A stretch of 64,000 bases of DNA from Prevotellaceae bacterium MN60 (GCA_900199555.1 FZQZ01000002.1:227740-291739), one strand, 5' to 3'. Counted from the stretch's first letter, positions 15,528 through 24,694 are shown. Notes: a model not told the origin generated them from the letters alone. Made by a program: numbers and translations.

Positions 15528-17470
15528 ATCAGTGTAGCATATTCAGAGCTATAGCGCAGCATCTGGTGGGCATAGCTCTCTGAGTAGGTCAGCAAGATAT
15601 CTTTCACCTTGCCACCATCATCGTAAACGGGGGTCATCTGGGGATTGATAAAGCCCTTATAGGGGGCCAGATTCAGCTTCTTATAGCGCTCCAGCACCTC
15701 GGCATGAAGATTGGCATCCACCTTCACCGCATAGCGCTCTACCAACTGGCGAGCTGCCTCGTAGTCGCCCTCACTCTTGATGCGCTGTATCTCAGCCAGC
15801 AAGCGGGCAAAGAGCTGACGCAAAGCCTGATAGTCGGTGATGCGCACATAGGTCTTGCCCTCGCGCTGCTCCATACGGATAACGTCACCACCGTGCTCAT
15901 AGCACCAGTGGGCTATCAGGGCGCGATTGCGCATGTGGGCTTCCTCAATCTGATTGCCGGGAGTGATGCGTATCAGCTGTGTCATCAGTCCATTCATGAT
16001 GTAGCTATAATACTGCGACTTATAGGCTTCGCCATCGGGCACCAAGCCCAGCTCTATCAGCTTGTCATCGGCAATATAATAGAGGCCGAAGAGGTCGGCA
16101 CGGGCTTCCTCGATGGTATTGCCATAGGCCTTCAGTGCATCGGGGTCGGTGCCAGGCAATAGTTGTCCGCTGCCATGTCCCAGACACTCGTGGAGGTCGG
16201 TATGCAGGTCGTCGCACACATCACCATATTTATCGATGAGTGCGAGCGTATCTTTATCAATCACAAATTCTTCTTTGAAGCCATTGCCATGAGCAGCCTT
16301 GTTGTAGGCATCGGTGATATTGGATATCGTGATGCTCTTGCTGCCATGCTCGGCACGTATCCAGTCGGCATTAGGCAGATTGATACCTATCGCTGTGGAG
16401 GGGTATTCGTCGCCACCCAGCATAGCAGCACAGATAGCATTGGCAGTGACGCCCTTGACCTGTGGCTTGCGGAAGCGAGGATCTACAGGCGAATGGTCTT
16501 CAAACCACTGGGCATTCTGACTGATAGCCTGTGTGCGCTTGGTGGCTTCAAGGTCTTTATACTCTACGATGCCTTCCCACGAGCCTTTCAGCGCTAAGGG
16601 GTCGCCATAGACCTCGATGAAACCATTGACGAAGTCCACCCTACCCTCGTGCTCACCAACCCACTCGATACAGTAGTCGTTGAACACCTGCAGGTCGCCC
16701 GTCTGGTAATACTTTATCAGCAACTCAAGGATGCGTTGCTGGTGAGGATTCTCAGCTACGGTCTTGGCCTTCTCCAACCAATAGATGATGTGGCGGATGG
16801 CATTGCCATAGCGACCATCGGCCTTCCAAACATCTTCTTGTACCACACCATCACGCTTGACCAGCGTAGAGTTGAGTCCGTAGGATGCAGGAGCGGGATT
16901 GTTGGCATCGTCAGCCTTCATGCGGGCATAGAACGCCTCAGCCTCCTCTTGTGTCACTCCATCGTAGAAGTTACAAGCGGAGGTCTGTATCAGGTCTTCA
17001 CCATCGGCCTTATTCACACGCTTGGGTAGCACGGTGGGATCGAAGATGACGGGGAAGAGCTCGTCGCACATCTGTTCTATCGTCTCGCCAGAGCGCAAGG
17101 GCAACTTGCGAGCGTCAACCTGCATCAAGGCACGACGCAGATAGTCGGCACTGAATGCTGGCTGAAACTTCTCGGAACCATAATGATGATAGATGCCATT
17201 AGAGAACCAGATGCGCTTGAGATAGACTTCCAAAGCACGGAAGTCAGCACTATCGTGGTCAATGGTAAAATCTGTGTACACCACCTCCAACATTTTACGA
17301 ATGCGGAGGTTATATTTTCCAAACTGGTCGAAAGTAATATCGCGCCCATAAAGGGTGGCTTTCGACAAATAATAAACTAACTGCTTCTGTAACAAAGACA
17401 ATTGCTCAAATCCGTTTAACCGGTATCTGAGCAATTGAATGTCCGCAAAACTTTCGTCCGAATAGTTCAT
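15524..17470 (-). CDS. M49-family (dipeptidyl-peptidase III) metallopeptidase
   Basis: A 648-residue zinc peptidase. The zinc motif is HECLGHGSGQ (HExxGH form) and the third ligand lies in NTIEEARADLFGLYYI. Both are hallmarks of M49 dipeptidyl-peptidase III, which removes dipeptides from the N-termini of short peptides. No signal peptide is seen, so a cytosolic role in peptide catabolism is likely, fitting a peptide-fermenting anaerobe. It begins 9 bp after an AraC-type regulator and is followed by the AlkD-like gene with an overlap. Confidence 0.93.
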   Translation of the reverse strand: MNYSDESFADIQLLRYRLNGFEQLSLLQKQLVYYLSKATLYGRDITFDQFGKYNLRIRKMLEVVYTDFTIDHDSADFRALEVYLKRIWFSNGIYHHYGSEKFQPAFSADYLRRALMQVDARKLPLRSGETIEQMCDELFPVIFDPTVLPKRVNKADGEDLIQTSACNFYDGVTQEEAEAFYARMKADDANNPAPASYGLNSTLVKRDGVVQEDVWKADGRYGNAIRHIIYWLEKAKTVAENPHQQRILELLIKYYQTGDLQVFNDYCIEWVGEHEGRVDFVNGFIEVYGDPLALKGSWEGIVEYKDLEATKRTQAISQNAQWFEDHSPVDPRFRKPQVKGVTANAICAAMLGGDEYPSTAIGINLPNADWIRAEHGSKSITISNITDAYNKAAHGNGFKEEFVIDKDTLALIDKYGDVCDDLHTDLHECLGHGSGQLLPGTDPDALKAYGNTIEEARADLFGLYYIADDKLIELGLVPDGEAYKSQYYSYIMNGLMTQLIRITPGNQIEEAHMRNRALIAHWCYEHGGDVIRMEQREGKTYVRITDYQALRQLFARLLAEIQRIKSEGDYEAARQLVERYAVKVDANLHAEVLERYKKLNLAPYKGFINPQMTPVYDDGGKVKDILLTYSESYAHQMLRYSSEYATLI

Positions 17471-17479
17471 CTTGGAGGC

Positions 17480-17935
17480 TTAATGAGACTTTTTGTCTTG
17501 TTTAACCTTCTCAGCAGGATGCTGAGCCAGATGTTGCAAGCGATACTCACGCGGTGTCATACGCATCAACTTGTAGAACGAAGCATAGAACGACTGGCGA
17601 TTGGCAAAGCCAACCATGTCGCTTACTTCCTCCATACGAAGGTTCTGATACCTGCGATCTACGAGAATCGCCATTGCTTCCTCAATTCGGAATTTGTTAA
17701 TGAAAGAAGTATAATTCATGTGGAAGCGAACATTCACAACCGCAGAAATGTAACGAGTGTTAGTACCTAAATCCTCGGCGAGTTTCTTGGCAGAATAGTC
17801 CTTATCCTTGTACTTCTTTTGCATGACGATAATGTTAAGGATTTTCTCCTTCATTTCGTCCATTAGCTTGGGGCTGACTAGACTACGATAAGCAGCCTCC
17901 TTCTCTTTTTTTTCTGTAATATTATACTTTGCCAT
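17480..17935 (-). CDS. Small AraC-type helix-turn-helix regulator
   Basis: A 151-residue DNA-binding protein made almost only of the double helix-turn-helix of the AraC family: SAKKLAEDLGTNTRYISAVV for the first and MEEVSDMVGFANRQSFYASF then YKLMRMTPREYR for the second. It lacks the usual sensor domain. First gene of an operon with the M49 peptidase and AlkD-like gene. The 100-bp gap to the divergent ferredoxin gene holds both promoters, so it could regulate either side. Confidence 0.88.
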   Translation of the reverse strand: MAKYNITEKKEKEAAYRSLVSPKLMDEMKEKILNIIVMQKKYKDKDYSAKKLAEDLGTNTRYISAVVNVRFHMNYTSFINKFRIEEAMAILVDRRYQNLRMEEVSDMVGFANRQSFYASFYKLMRMTPREYRLQHLAQHPAEKVKQDKKSH

Positions 17936-17960
17936 ACCCTTTGAACTATATAATTCACAT

Positions 17961-18020
17961 GCAAATATACGAAAAAATTTATTATGTTGCTATTTTTTTC
18001 CGAAAAAAATTGTAATTTTG
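17961..18020. promoter_or_regulatory. Divergent promoter pair
   Basis: TATATTTG on the minus strand (17961-17968) serves the AraC-type gene; TAATTTTG on the plus strand (18013-18020) lies 16 bp before ATG 18037 of the ferredoxin gene. Runs of A and T separate them. Confidence 0.6.
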
Positions 18021-18036
18021 TAGAAAATTATGATTT

Positions 18037-18807
18037 ATGGTACTATATTTCTCTGGAACAGGCAACACTTTTTGGGTTGCAAAACAACTTTCTGAGGCTA
18101 CAAACGAGGCAATATTGAGCATACCCGATGAACTTCGAGAGGGTACGCTTCACTATACACTGAAAGACGACGAGCGACTGGGCATCTGTTTTCCTACTCA
18201 CGGGTGGCAGCCACCACGCATTGTAAGAGATTTTCTACATCGAGCTACCTTCGAAAACGTACATTATATCTATGCCGTAACCACCTGTGGCGACGACATG
18301 GGGTATGCGATGCGCATACTGAGAAAAGAGCTGGGCAAGAAAGGGCTCTCTCTTTATGCTGCCTTTGCGGTGGTGATGCCTGAGTCGAACGTGTGTTTCT
18401 CATTCTTGCATCTAGACACACCGGAGTCGGAAGAGCGCAAGATAGAGGCAGCGCGCCAGCAGGTGCCACACATCTGTGAACTCGTAAAGCAAGAAGCCAC
18501 GGGAGTGGAAGAACTGGTAAAGGGTCCGATACCGTTTACCTATACTTATATAATAGGTGCCTACTACAACAAACACCTGATAACAGACAAGAAGTTCTGG
18601 GTAGATACGGATGCCTGCATCCAGTGTGGACGCTGCATCAAGCGCTGTCCGGTGGGCGATATAGAAGGACTGCCGCCACGCTGGAAGCATGACGGCAGTT
18701 GTACGAATTGTTTAGCCTGTTATCACTATTGTCCTACGCACGCTATCCATTGGGGTAACATGCAGCGCGGACAGTATTACTTTAATAGACGCGGGGACCA
18801 AAAATAG
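18037..18807 (+). CDS. EFR1-type flavodoxin/ferredoxin fusion
   Basis: A 256-residue electron carrier. The N-terminal flavodoxin fold opens with MVLYFSGTGNTFWVA, the FMN phosphate loop (SGTGNT), and continues with CFPTHGWQPPRIVRDF. The C-terminal part has two 4Fe-4S motifs, ACIQCGRCIKRCPVGD and SCTNCLACYHYCPTHAIH. It belongs to the EFR1 ferrodoxin family of anaerobes; its redox partner is unknown. Its last 26 bp overlap the convergent PLP-homeostasis gene. Confidence 0.92.
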   Translation: MVLYFSGTGNTFWVAKQLSEATNEAILSIPDELREGTLHYTLKDDERLGICFPTHGWQPPRIVRDFLHRATFENVHYIYAVTTCGDDMGYAMRILRKELGKKGLSLYAAFAVVMPESNVCFSFLHLDTPESEERKIEAARQQVPHICELVKQEATGVEELVKGPIPFTYTYIIGAYYNKHLITDKKFWVDTDACIQCGRCIKRCPVGDIEGLPPRWKHDGSCTNCLACYHYCPTHAIHWGNMQRGQYYFNRRGDQK

Positions 18808-19459
18808 TGGTTCCCACACGCACCATGGTAGAACCTTCTTCCACAGCAATGGGGAAGTCGTGGCTCATACCCCATGAGCGCTCGCAGAAATAGTCTTTGT
18901 CGGCAAAGTATTCAGCCTTTACCTCGTCGAAGAGGTTCTTGGCAAGGCGGAACTCACCGCGTATCTGCTCCATATCTTCTACATACGATGCCATCATCAT
19001 CAAGCCACAGATGCGCACATGGCTGAGCGTGCGCCACTCACCATCGGCAAGCAGTTGGCGACAGGCATCGGGGGTAAGACCGTATTTGGTTTCTTCCTCA
19101 GCAATATGCAACTCGAGCAGTACATCGATAACACGATTGCACTTGGCAGCCTGCTTATCGATTTCCTTGAGTAGCTTCAGCGAGTCAACAGCCTCAATCA
19201 TCGTGACATAAGGAGCGATATACTTCACCTTATTGGTCTGCAGATGTCCGATGAAGTGCCACTGGATATCTGCGGGCAACGTCTCGTGCTTCAGGCGCAG
19301 CTCCTGCTCGTGGCTTTCACCAAAGATGCGCTGTCCCTCCTCATAAGCAGCCTCGATATACTCGTTGGGGTGATACTTAGAGATAGCCACAAGGCGTACA
19401 CCCTGTGGCAATTGGGATAACACCCCATGCAGTTGTCCTTTGATGTCGTAATTGATCAC
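18782..19459 (-). CDS. YggS/PROSC-type pyridoxal-phosphate homeostasis protein
   Basis: A 225-residue single-domain PLP-binding TIM barrel. The PLP lysine is in RLVAISKYHP, with FGESHEQELRLKH (FGENY-like), WHFIGHLQTNKVKYI and the C-terminal GSTMVRVGTTIFGPR binding the phosphate. Family members buffer free PLP and affect amino-acid balance. It overlaps the DUF4494 gene upstream by 4 bp and the convergent ferredoxin gene at the 3' end. Confidence 0.94.
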   Translation of the reverse strand: MINYDIKGQLHGVLSQLPQGVRLVAISKYHPNEYIEAAYEEGQRIFGESHEQELRLKHETLPADIQWHFIGHLQTNKVKYIAPYVTMIEAVDSLKLLKEIDKQAAKCNRVIDVLLELHIAEEETKYGLTPDACRQLLADGEWRTLSHVRICGLMMMASYVEDMEQIRGEFRLAKNLFDEVKAEYFADKDYFCERSWGMSHDFPIAVEEGSTMVRVGTTIFGPRVY

Positions 19460-19938
19460 TGCTGCTCGTATTCTGGTTTGTCGTCCTGCTTATTCTTGCC
19501 GTACTCGAAGACATCCATCAGCGTAGTCTCGGCAACAGAGGCAATCACGTAGTCAATCATCGTGCCACCCATCACCTCATCAACATTCTTCACGGCACCA
19601 TTCAGCGTACCAGCCTGTACGAGATAGTTGACGTTAGAGCGCTTCTCCTTTTCAGTCTTCTCATCGATAGTGATAAACTGCAGCTTGCACTTATACCAGC
19701 GATCTGCCATCTCCTCGTCAGAGAAGAATATCTCACCATAAGGAGCAATCTTAATATCTTTTACAGTGAACTCGCCACTGATATAACTTGACATCTCTTC
19801 CATGATGCGCTTCTCGGCCTCGGTAAAGCTGAGGGCATCTACTACGTAGTTTTCTGTTACTTTCTTCTGCAAGCCGTCTTCCATGACTTTCTCATAGGCG
19901 ATCTTGCACTCAAACCATGTTGCTGTTCTTGATCTCAT
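19456..19938 (-). CDS. DUF4494 protein
   Basis: A 160-residue Bacteroidetes-specific protein starting MRSRTATWFECKIAYEKV, the usual DUF4494 opening, with alternating strands and the block SFTEAEKRIMEEM followed by FTVKDIKIAPYGEIFF. No signal peptide or membrane segment; function unknown. It stands between a pseudokinase gene (10 bp upstream) and the PLP-homeostasis gene (4-bp overlap), a compact three-gene operon. Confidence 0.85.
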   Translation of the reverse strand: MRSRTATWFECKIAYEKVMEDGLQKKVTENYVVDALSFTEAEKRIMEEMSSYISGEFTVKDIKIAPYGEIFFSDEEMADRWYKCKLQFITIDEKTEKEKRSNVNYLVQAGTLNGAVKNVDEVMGGTMIDYVIASVAETTLMDVFEYGKNKQDDKPEYEQQ

Positions 19939-19948
19939 TGATAATATA

Positions 19949-21160
19949 TTATTTCTTTAATTGTTGTTTTTTCTCGTTAGTGATTCGTTCGATAATCTCA
20001 CTGGCTATCAGCTGAGCGCGCTCGGGCGTAAGACTGGCCTCCTCGCCCATCTTCTGCTGGGCCTTCATCAGCTCGTCAATCGTAGTCTGACTCTCAGACA
20101 TAAAGCGCTTCTCGGAACTACTCATATAATCCTTATTATAAATCTTGGAGAGGATGCGGTCGGCCTCCTTCTCGTAGTTCTTGCGGAATATCTCTTCGGC
20201 CTTAGCCTGATAGGCACGGTGCGCCTCCAGGTCTTCCTCAGAAAGGGAGTCACTGCTGACCACGCCCAAATCTTCTGGATAGAAGCCATCATCCAGCAGG
20301 TCGTCGGTGGCCTGACGGGGTGCAGGTTTCACATAATCCACCTCCAAAGATTGTGGCACCAATTCCTGATAAACTTCAAAAACCACAAGCGCTAACACAA
20401 TGGCAGCCAAGAAGATATAACCAGAGCGGACCAAATTTCGGCGAGCCTGTACTGCCTGCAATAATGCCTTGGGCGTATCGTAGCGATCTTCGGGCATCTC
20501 ACTGGTGGCACGCTGCAAGGCCTTCTTATATACCGACGTCATCTCAGTATGCTGGAAGATGCTCTCCATAAACTTAGCAATGGAATAGACATCGCAACGC
20601 TCATCGATAGTTCCGTGCTCTAACACCTCAGGGGCAACGAAAGCAGCATCCTCACCATAGAAGGCACGCTGGTCGTCCATCGAGAGATAGAAAGAGCCAT
20701 GACTGAGCAGCATGATAGAATGGTCACCCTTGCGCACCAGCACACTCTTGGGCGAATAACATACATGCTTGATACCCTTAGCATGCAGGTAGGTCGTGAT
20801 ATCGACCAGTGCTTTCAGCGTATCTTCTACGAAGTCTTTCTCAGCTACCACGGCAGGATTCTCGAGAAGTAGTTGCTCCATCGACATATAGACGCCTGGC
20901 TCCAGCTCCAACTGGCTTACCTCTCCATTCTCCATCACGGGCGAGAAATGCAACTGATGACGATTCTGCAGTGTCTTGTTGCGCTCACACTCCGCCTTCA
21001 TCGCCTCAGAGAACACGATACTCTCGTTCAACGCATGACGAATGGTAACATGACCACGATATTTACCATCACGATGAATACAATAGTACTCACCAATGGG
21101 CAGACGGGTTCTATTCAGTTTCCCATCGTTCTTTGCTGCCAGCATTTCTTCGTAGTTCAT
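19949..21160 (-). CDS. Membrane-anchored pseudokinase
   Basis: A 403-residue protein with a protein-kinase-like cytosolic domain, one membrane helix (SGYIFLAAIVLALVVFEVY, about residue 252 onward) and a C-terminal helical, lysine/glutamate-rich region. Kinase landmarks are recognisable but degraded: the catalytic loop reads KHVCYSPKSVLV, with Cys where HRD has Asp, and the metal-binding DFG is replaced by LSHG. The structural AAFVAPEVL and DVYSIAKFM remain. It is thus probably catalytically dead and acts as a binding or scaffold protein. I use ATG 21160; an upstream ATG at 21196 lies between the promoter and this start. Confidence 0.82.
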   Translation of the reverse strand: MNYEEMLAAKNDGKLNRTRLPIGEYYCIHRDGKYRGHVTIRHALNESIVFSEAMKAECERNKTLQNRHQLHFSPVMENGEVSQLELEPGVYMSMEQLLLENPAVVAEKDFVEDTLKALVDITTYLHAKGIKHVCYSPKSVLVRKGDHSIMLLSHGSFYLSMDDQRAFYGEDAAFVAPEVLEHGTIDERCDVYSIAKFMESIFQHTEMTSVYKKALQRATSEMPEDRYDTPKALLQAVQARRNLVRSGYIFLAAIVLALVVFEVYQELVPQSLEVDYVKPAPRQATDDLLDDGFYPEDLGVVSSDSLSEEDLEAHRAYQAKAEEIFRKNYEKEADRILSKIYNKDYMSSSEKRFMSESQTTIDELMKAQQKMGEEASLTPERAQLIASEIIERITNEKKQQLKK

Positions 21161-21185
21161 ACCTGCATATTTATTTATCAGCGCA

Positions 21186-21245
21186 CAAAAGTACAAAAAA
21201 AATATGAATTGTGCATTATTAATTATGAATTATTTCGTACCTTTG
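21186..21245. promoter_or_regulatory. Divergent promoter pair with a 7-bp array between
   Basis: TACTTTTG on the minus strand (21186-21193) serves the pseudokinase operon. TACCTTTG on the plus strand (21238-21245) serves the aminotransferase. Between them lies the heptamer array 21204-21231, covering the likely -33 regions of both. Confidence 0.6.
21204..21231 (+). repeat. Heptanucleotide array, ATGAATT type
   Basis: ATGAATT, GTGCATT, ATTAATT, ATGAATT, four units with exact 7-bp period, inside a divergent promoter region. Confidence 0.65.
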
Positions 21246-21273
21246 CAACTGATTTACGTAAATGTAGAAAAAG

Positions 21274-22476
21274 ATGCCAGAAATATCAGTACGCGGTCTG
21301 GAGATGCCGGAGTCACCTATTAGAAAACTCGCACCTCTGGCTGCAGCAGCAAAAAAACGCGGAACGCACGTCTATCATCTAAACATCGGACAGCCCGACC
21401 TGCCCACTCCACAGGTAGGTCTCGACGCACTGAAACAGATAGACCGTAGTATTCTCGAATATTCTCCTTCGCAAGGCTATCTCAGCTATCGCGAAAAACT
21501 TGTCAGCTATTACGAGAAGTACAACATTCAAGTAACAGCCGACGATATCATCATCACCTCGGGTGGTTCTGAGGCGGTGCTCTTTGCCTTCTTGTCGTGT
21601 CTGAATCCAGGCGACGAGATTATCGTGCCAGAGCCTGCCTATGCTAACTACATGGCATTTGCCATCTCTGCTGGTGCCAAGATTCGCACCATCGCCACCA
21701 CCATCGAGGAAGGCTTCTCACTGCCTAAGGTGGAGAAGTTTGAAGAGCTTATCAACGATCGCACGCGTGCTATCATGATTTGTAACCCCAACAACCCCAC
21801 GGGTTATCTCTATACTCGACGTGAGATGAACCAGATTCGCGACCTCGTGAAGAAATACGACTTGTATCTCTTCTCCGACGAGGTGTATCGCGAATATATC
21901 TATACGGGTTCGCCCTATATCTCTGCATGCCACTTGGAAGGTATCGAGCAGAACGTCATCCTGATTGACTCTGTATCTAAGCGTTATTCTGAGTGTGGTA
22001 TCCGTATCGGTGCCCTTATCACGAAGAATGCTGAGGTACGCAAGGCAGTGATGAAGTTCTGTCAGGCTCGCCTCTCTCCTCCCCTTATCGGACAGATTGT
22101 TGCCGAGGCTTCGCTCGATGCGCCAGAGGACTACTATCGCGATGTATATGACGAGTATGTAGAGCGTCGTAAGTGCCTGATTGACGGACTGAACCGTATT
22201 CCCGGAGTTTATTCTCCTATTCCTATGGGTGCCTTCTATACGGTAGCCAAGCTGCCTGTAGATGATGCCGAGAAGTTCTGTCGCTGGTGTCTTTCTGAAT
22301 TCGAGTACGAGGGTGCCACTGTGATGATGGCTCCTGCTGCTGGTTTCTACACCACGCCTGGCGCTGGCATCAATCAGGTGCGTATCGCCTACGTGCTGAA
22401 GAAGGAAGACTTGGAGCAAGCACTCGTCGTATTACGCAAAGCGCTCGAAGCATATCCTGGAAGAGTTGAGGAGTAG
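21274..22476 (+). CDS. Class I/II PLP-dependent aminotransferase
   Basis: A 400-residue fold-type I aminotransferase of the aspartate/tyrosine/aromatic group. Visible are LNIGQPDLPTPQ near the N-terminus, ITSGGSEAVLFAF (cofactor phosphate region), MICNPNNPTGYLYTR, LFSDEVYREYIY with the Asp pairing the PLP nitrogen, and SVSKRYSECGIRIG with the Schiff-base lysine. The last contact is NQVRIAYVL with the substrate-binding Arg. Probably aspartate- or aromatic-amino-acid specific. Its stop codon lies inside a 7-bp repeat array that also holds the GTG start of the next gene. Confidence 0.93.
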   Translation: MPEISVRGLEMPESPIRKLAPLAAAAKKRGTHVYHLNIGQPDLPTPQVGLDALKQIDRSILEYSPSQGYLSYREKLVSYYEKYNIQVTADDIIITSGGSEAVLFAFLSCLNPGDEIIVPEPAYANYMAFAISAGAKIRTIATTIEEGFSLPKVEKFEELINDRTRAIMICNPNNPTGYLYTRREMNQIRDLVKKYDLYLFSDEVYREYIYTGSPYISACHLEGIEQNVILIDSVSKRYSECGIRIGALITKNAEVRKAVMKFCQARLSPPLIGQIVAEASLDAPEDYYRDVYDEYVERRKCLIDGLNRIPGVYSPIPMGAFYTVAKLPVDDAEKFCRWCLSEFEYEGATVMMAPAAGFYTTPGAGINQVRIAYVLKKEDLEQALVVLRKALEAYPGRVEE

Positions 22477-22509
22477 AGAATAGTGAACAGAGCATAGAGA
22501 ACAGTGAAT
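22475..22509 (+). repeat. Heptanucleotide array spanning a stop and a start codon
   Basis: AGAGAAT, AGTGAAC, AGAGCAT, AGAGAAC, AGTGAAT: five units with 7-bp period. The stop TAG of the aminotransferase (22474-22476) and the GTG start of the permease (22504) are part of it. Confidence 0.85.
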
Positions 22510-23751
22510 TTCCCACTATTCATAGCCAAACGAATTTATTTCACTAATGGCGACCGACATGAGGTTAGTCGCCCAGCTATCCGTATTGCTACGGTGGGCG
22601 TTGCTATTGGTTTGGCTGTGATGATTATCACAGTGAGTGTGATATTCGGATTCAAGCATACCATCCGTGACAAGGTGGTGGGCTTTGGTAGTCATATTCA
22701 GATTACCAACTTCGTTACCCAACAGACCTCTATCCCTGCGCCTATCGTGGTTAGCGATACACTGATGCGCAACCTCAAGAAGATTCCTAATGTGAAGCGT
22801 GTGGAATGTTATGCGATGACGCAAGGCATCCTCAAGACGGATAGCGACTTCTTGGGTGTAGCTTTCAAGGGTGTTGGTGAAGACTACGACTTGTCTTTCG
22901 TTCGCGAGAATATGCAAGAGGGTAAGATACCTACATTCAGTAGTAAGAAGAGTAGCTACCAGTTGCTCATCTCGCGCAAGATGGCTGATAAGTTGCATCT
23001 GCATGTGGGCGACAAGGTGTATGCCTACTTCATTGCCTATGATGATGTGCGTGCTCGTCGCTTCACCATCAGTGGTATCTATCAAAGCAACATGAAGCAG
23101 TTTGACGATGTGCTCTGCATCACCGACCTGCATACTGCCTGTAAACTAAACGACTGGGAGAAGGAACAATATACGGGTGCGGAGATACTGGTCAACGACT
23201 TTGAGAAGATTGACGAGACCAACGACCATATCATCCAGCTACTGAAAGGACATGTAGATCGTCATGGTGAGACGCTGGCTTCGCAGACTATCTACGAGGC
23301 GTATCCACAGATATTCTCATGGCTCTCGCTGCTGGATATCAACGTATGGATTATCTTGGCACTGATGATTTGTGTGGCAGGATTTACGATGATTAGCGGA
23401 TTGCTCATCATCATTCTTGAGCGCACACAAATGATTGGTATTCTGAAAGCCATAGGAGCACGCAACGACACGGTGCGTCATACCTTCCTATGGTTTGCTG
23501 CTTTCATCATCAGTCAGGGATTGCTGATTGGCGATGTGCTGGGCATCGGACTGGTACTGATTCAGCAGCATACGGGATTCATCCACCTCGACCCCAGCAG
23601 CTATTATGTGGACACAGCACCTATGGAACTCAACATACCTATTATTATAGCCCTCAACGTGGCTACCCTGTTGATTTCCGTCTTCGTACTGATTGCCCCA
23701 AGCTATTTAGTATCTCACATCCGCCCTGCTAAGGCGATGCAGTTTGACTAA
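22504..23751 (+). CDS. LolC/E- or MacB-type ABC transporter permease
   Basis: A 415-residue inner-membrane protein of the FtsX/LolCE family. The N-terminal signature FIAKRIYFTNGDRHEVSRPA (here just before the first helix TVGVAIGLAVMIITVSVIFG) is the LolC/E type. A long periplasmic domain (about 55-265) follows, then three helices near 275-300, 325-345 and 380-402. ERTQMIGILKAIGA is the coupling element. It probably forms a lipoprotein-release or related transporter with an ATPase encoded elsewhere. The start is GTG at 22504, within a heptamer array, so translation could vary with array length. Confidence 0.9.
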   Translation: MNFPLFIAKRIYFTNGDRHEVSRPAIRIATVGVAIGLAVMIITVSVIFGFKHTIRDKVVGFGSHIQITNFVTQQTSIPAPIVVSDTLMRNLKKIPNVKRVECYAMTQGILKTDSDFLGVAFKGVGEDYDLSFVRENMQEGKIPTFSSKKSSYQLLISRKMADKLHLHVGDKVYAYFIAYDDVRARRFTISGIYQSNMKQFDDVLCITDLHTACKLNDWEKEQYTGAEILVNDFEKIDETNDHIIQLLKGHVDRHGETLASQTIYEAYPQIFSWLSLLDINVWIILALMICVAGFTMISGLLIIILERTQMIGILKAIGARNDTVRHTFLWFAAFIISQGLLIGDVLGIGLVLIQQHTGFIHLDPSSYYVDTAPMELNIPIIIALNVATLLISVFVLIAPSYLVSHIRPAKAMQFD

Positions 23752-23753
23752 GT

Positions 23754-23809
23754 AGTGAGGAGTGTGAAGTGTCAAGCGAGGAGTGAGGAGTGTGGAGCGA
23801 GGAGTGAGG
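23754..23809 (+). repeat. Heptanucleotide array, AGTGAGG type
   Basis: Eight units, for example AGTGAGG, AGTGTGA, AGTGTCA, AGCGAGG, AGTGAGG, AGTGTGG, AGCGAGG, AGTGAGG. It fills the whole gap between two convergent genes. Confidence 0.92.
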
Positions 23810-23812
23810 AGC

Positions 23813-24616
23813 TTACGCTAACTCGTAAGGACCTGTAGGAGTGGTACGCTTCAGCACCTCCATCTTGACATCTACACCGGGAATAATACCATAGCTACGC
23901 AATACAGCTTCTACTGTCTTACGTGCCAATTCGGGATGATTGTTCTCTTCGCTGAGGTGACAAAGCCATACATGCTTCAGCTCTTCTGACATATTCTCGG
24001 CAATGGCGATAGCACTATTGCGATTGCTCAAATGACCAGTACCAGAGAGAATACGCTCCTTCAAGAACTGAGGATATGGACCATTCTGCACCATCTCTTC
24101 GTCGTGGTTGGCCTCTATCACCAGATAGTGTGCACGCGAGATATACTTCTTCATATCGTCGGTTACATATCCCGCATCCGTGATGATACAGAAGTTAGTA
24201 TCCTCTGCCTCGATAAAGTAGCCCACATTGTCAGCACTATCATGAGGTACAGCAAATGGTGTGATGGAAAAATCGCCCACCTTCATCGTATGTTCTTTCT
24301 CTACCAGTCTTACCATCTCAGGCTTCACCTTCTTAGCCACACAATAGTTACGATTGATACCATCGTGTACCTCTTGCGTAGCATAGATGGGCACCTTATA
24401 GTCATCACTGAAAGAGCCTACCGACTTGATATGGTCAGCATGATCGTGGGTAATGAGCACATGACGCACACTAGAAAGACTGACGCCGTAATCGCGACAG
24501 GCCTTCTTCAGTCCTCGTATTCCCACTCCTATATCGATGAGCAGTGTATCATTGGGTGTTGACAGCATGTAACAGTTGCCACTGCTGCCACTGCCAAAGG
24601 AAATAAACTTCAGCAT
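23813..24616 (-). CDS. YycJ/WalJ-type metallo-beta-lactamase-fold hydrolase
   Basis: A 267-residue MBL-fold protein. The opening FISFGSGSSGNCYMLST and the metal motif ITHDHADHIKSV (HxHxDH) are typical of YycJ-like nucleases; other ligands are in VPHDSADNVGY, ITDAGYVTD and GHLSNRNSA. Relatives act as DNA exonucleases in mismatch repair in Bacillus; the role here is inferred. It converges with the permease gene across a heptamer array and is divergent from a lipoprotein gene. Confidence 0.9.
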   Translation of the reverse strand: MLKFISFGSGSSGNCYMLSTPNDTLLIDIGVGIRGLKKACRDYGVSLSSVRHVLITHDHADHIKSVGSFSDDYKVPIYATQEVHDGINRNYCVAKKVKPEMVRLVEKEHTMKVGDFSITPFAVPHDSADNVGYFIEAEDTNFCIITDAGYVTDDMKKYISRAHYLVIEANHDEEMVQNGPYPQFLKERILSGTGHLSNRNSAIAIAENMSEELKHVWLCHLSEENNHPELARKTVEAVLRSYGIIPGVDVKMEVLKRTTPTGPYELA

Positions 24617-24653
24617 GGTTTTATCATTTTGCCTGCAAAATTACAAAATAATT

Positions 24654-24681
24654 ATGAATGATGAATGATGTATGATGAATT
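24654..24681 (+). repeat. Heptanucleotide array, ATGAATG type
   Basis: ATGAATG, ATGAATG, ATGTATG, ATGAATT, between the divergent MBL-hydrolase and lipoprotein genes and directly upstream of a -7 element. Confidence 0.8.
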
Positions 24682-24686
24682 TTTTT

Positions 24687-24694
24687 TATCTTTG
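24687..24694 (+). promoter_or_regulatory. -7 element for the lipoprotein gene
   Basis: TATCTTTG, 20 bp before ATG 24715, with the heptamer array filling the -33 region. Confidence 0.6.
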
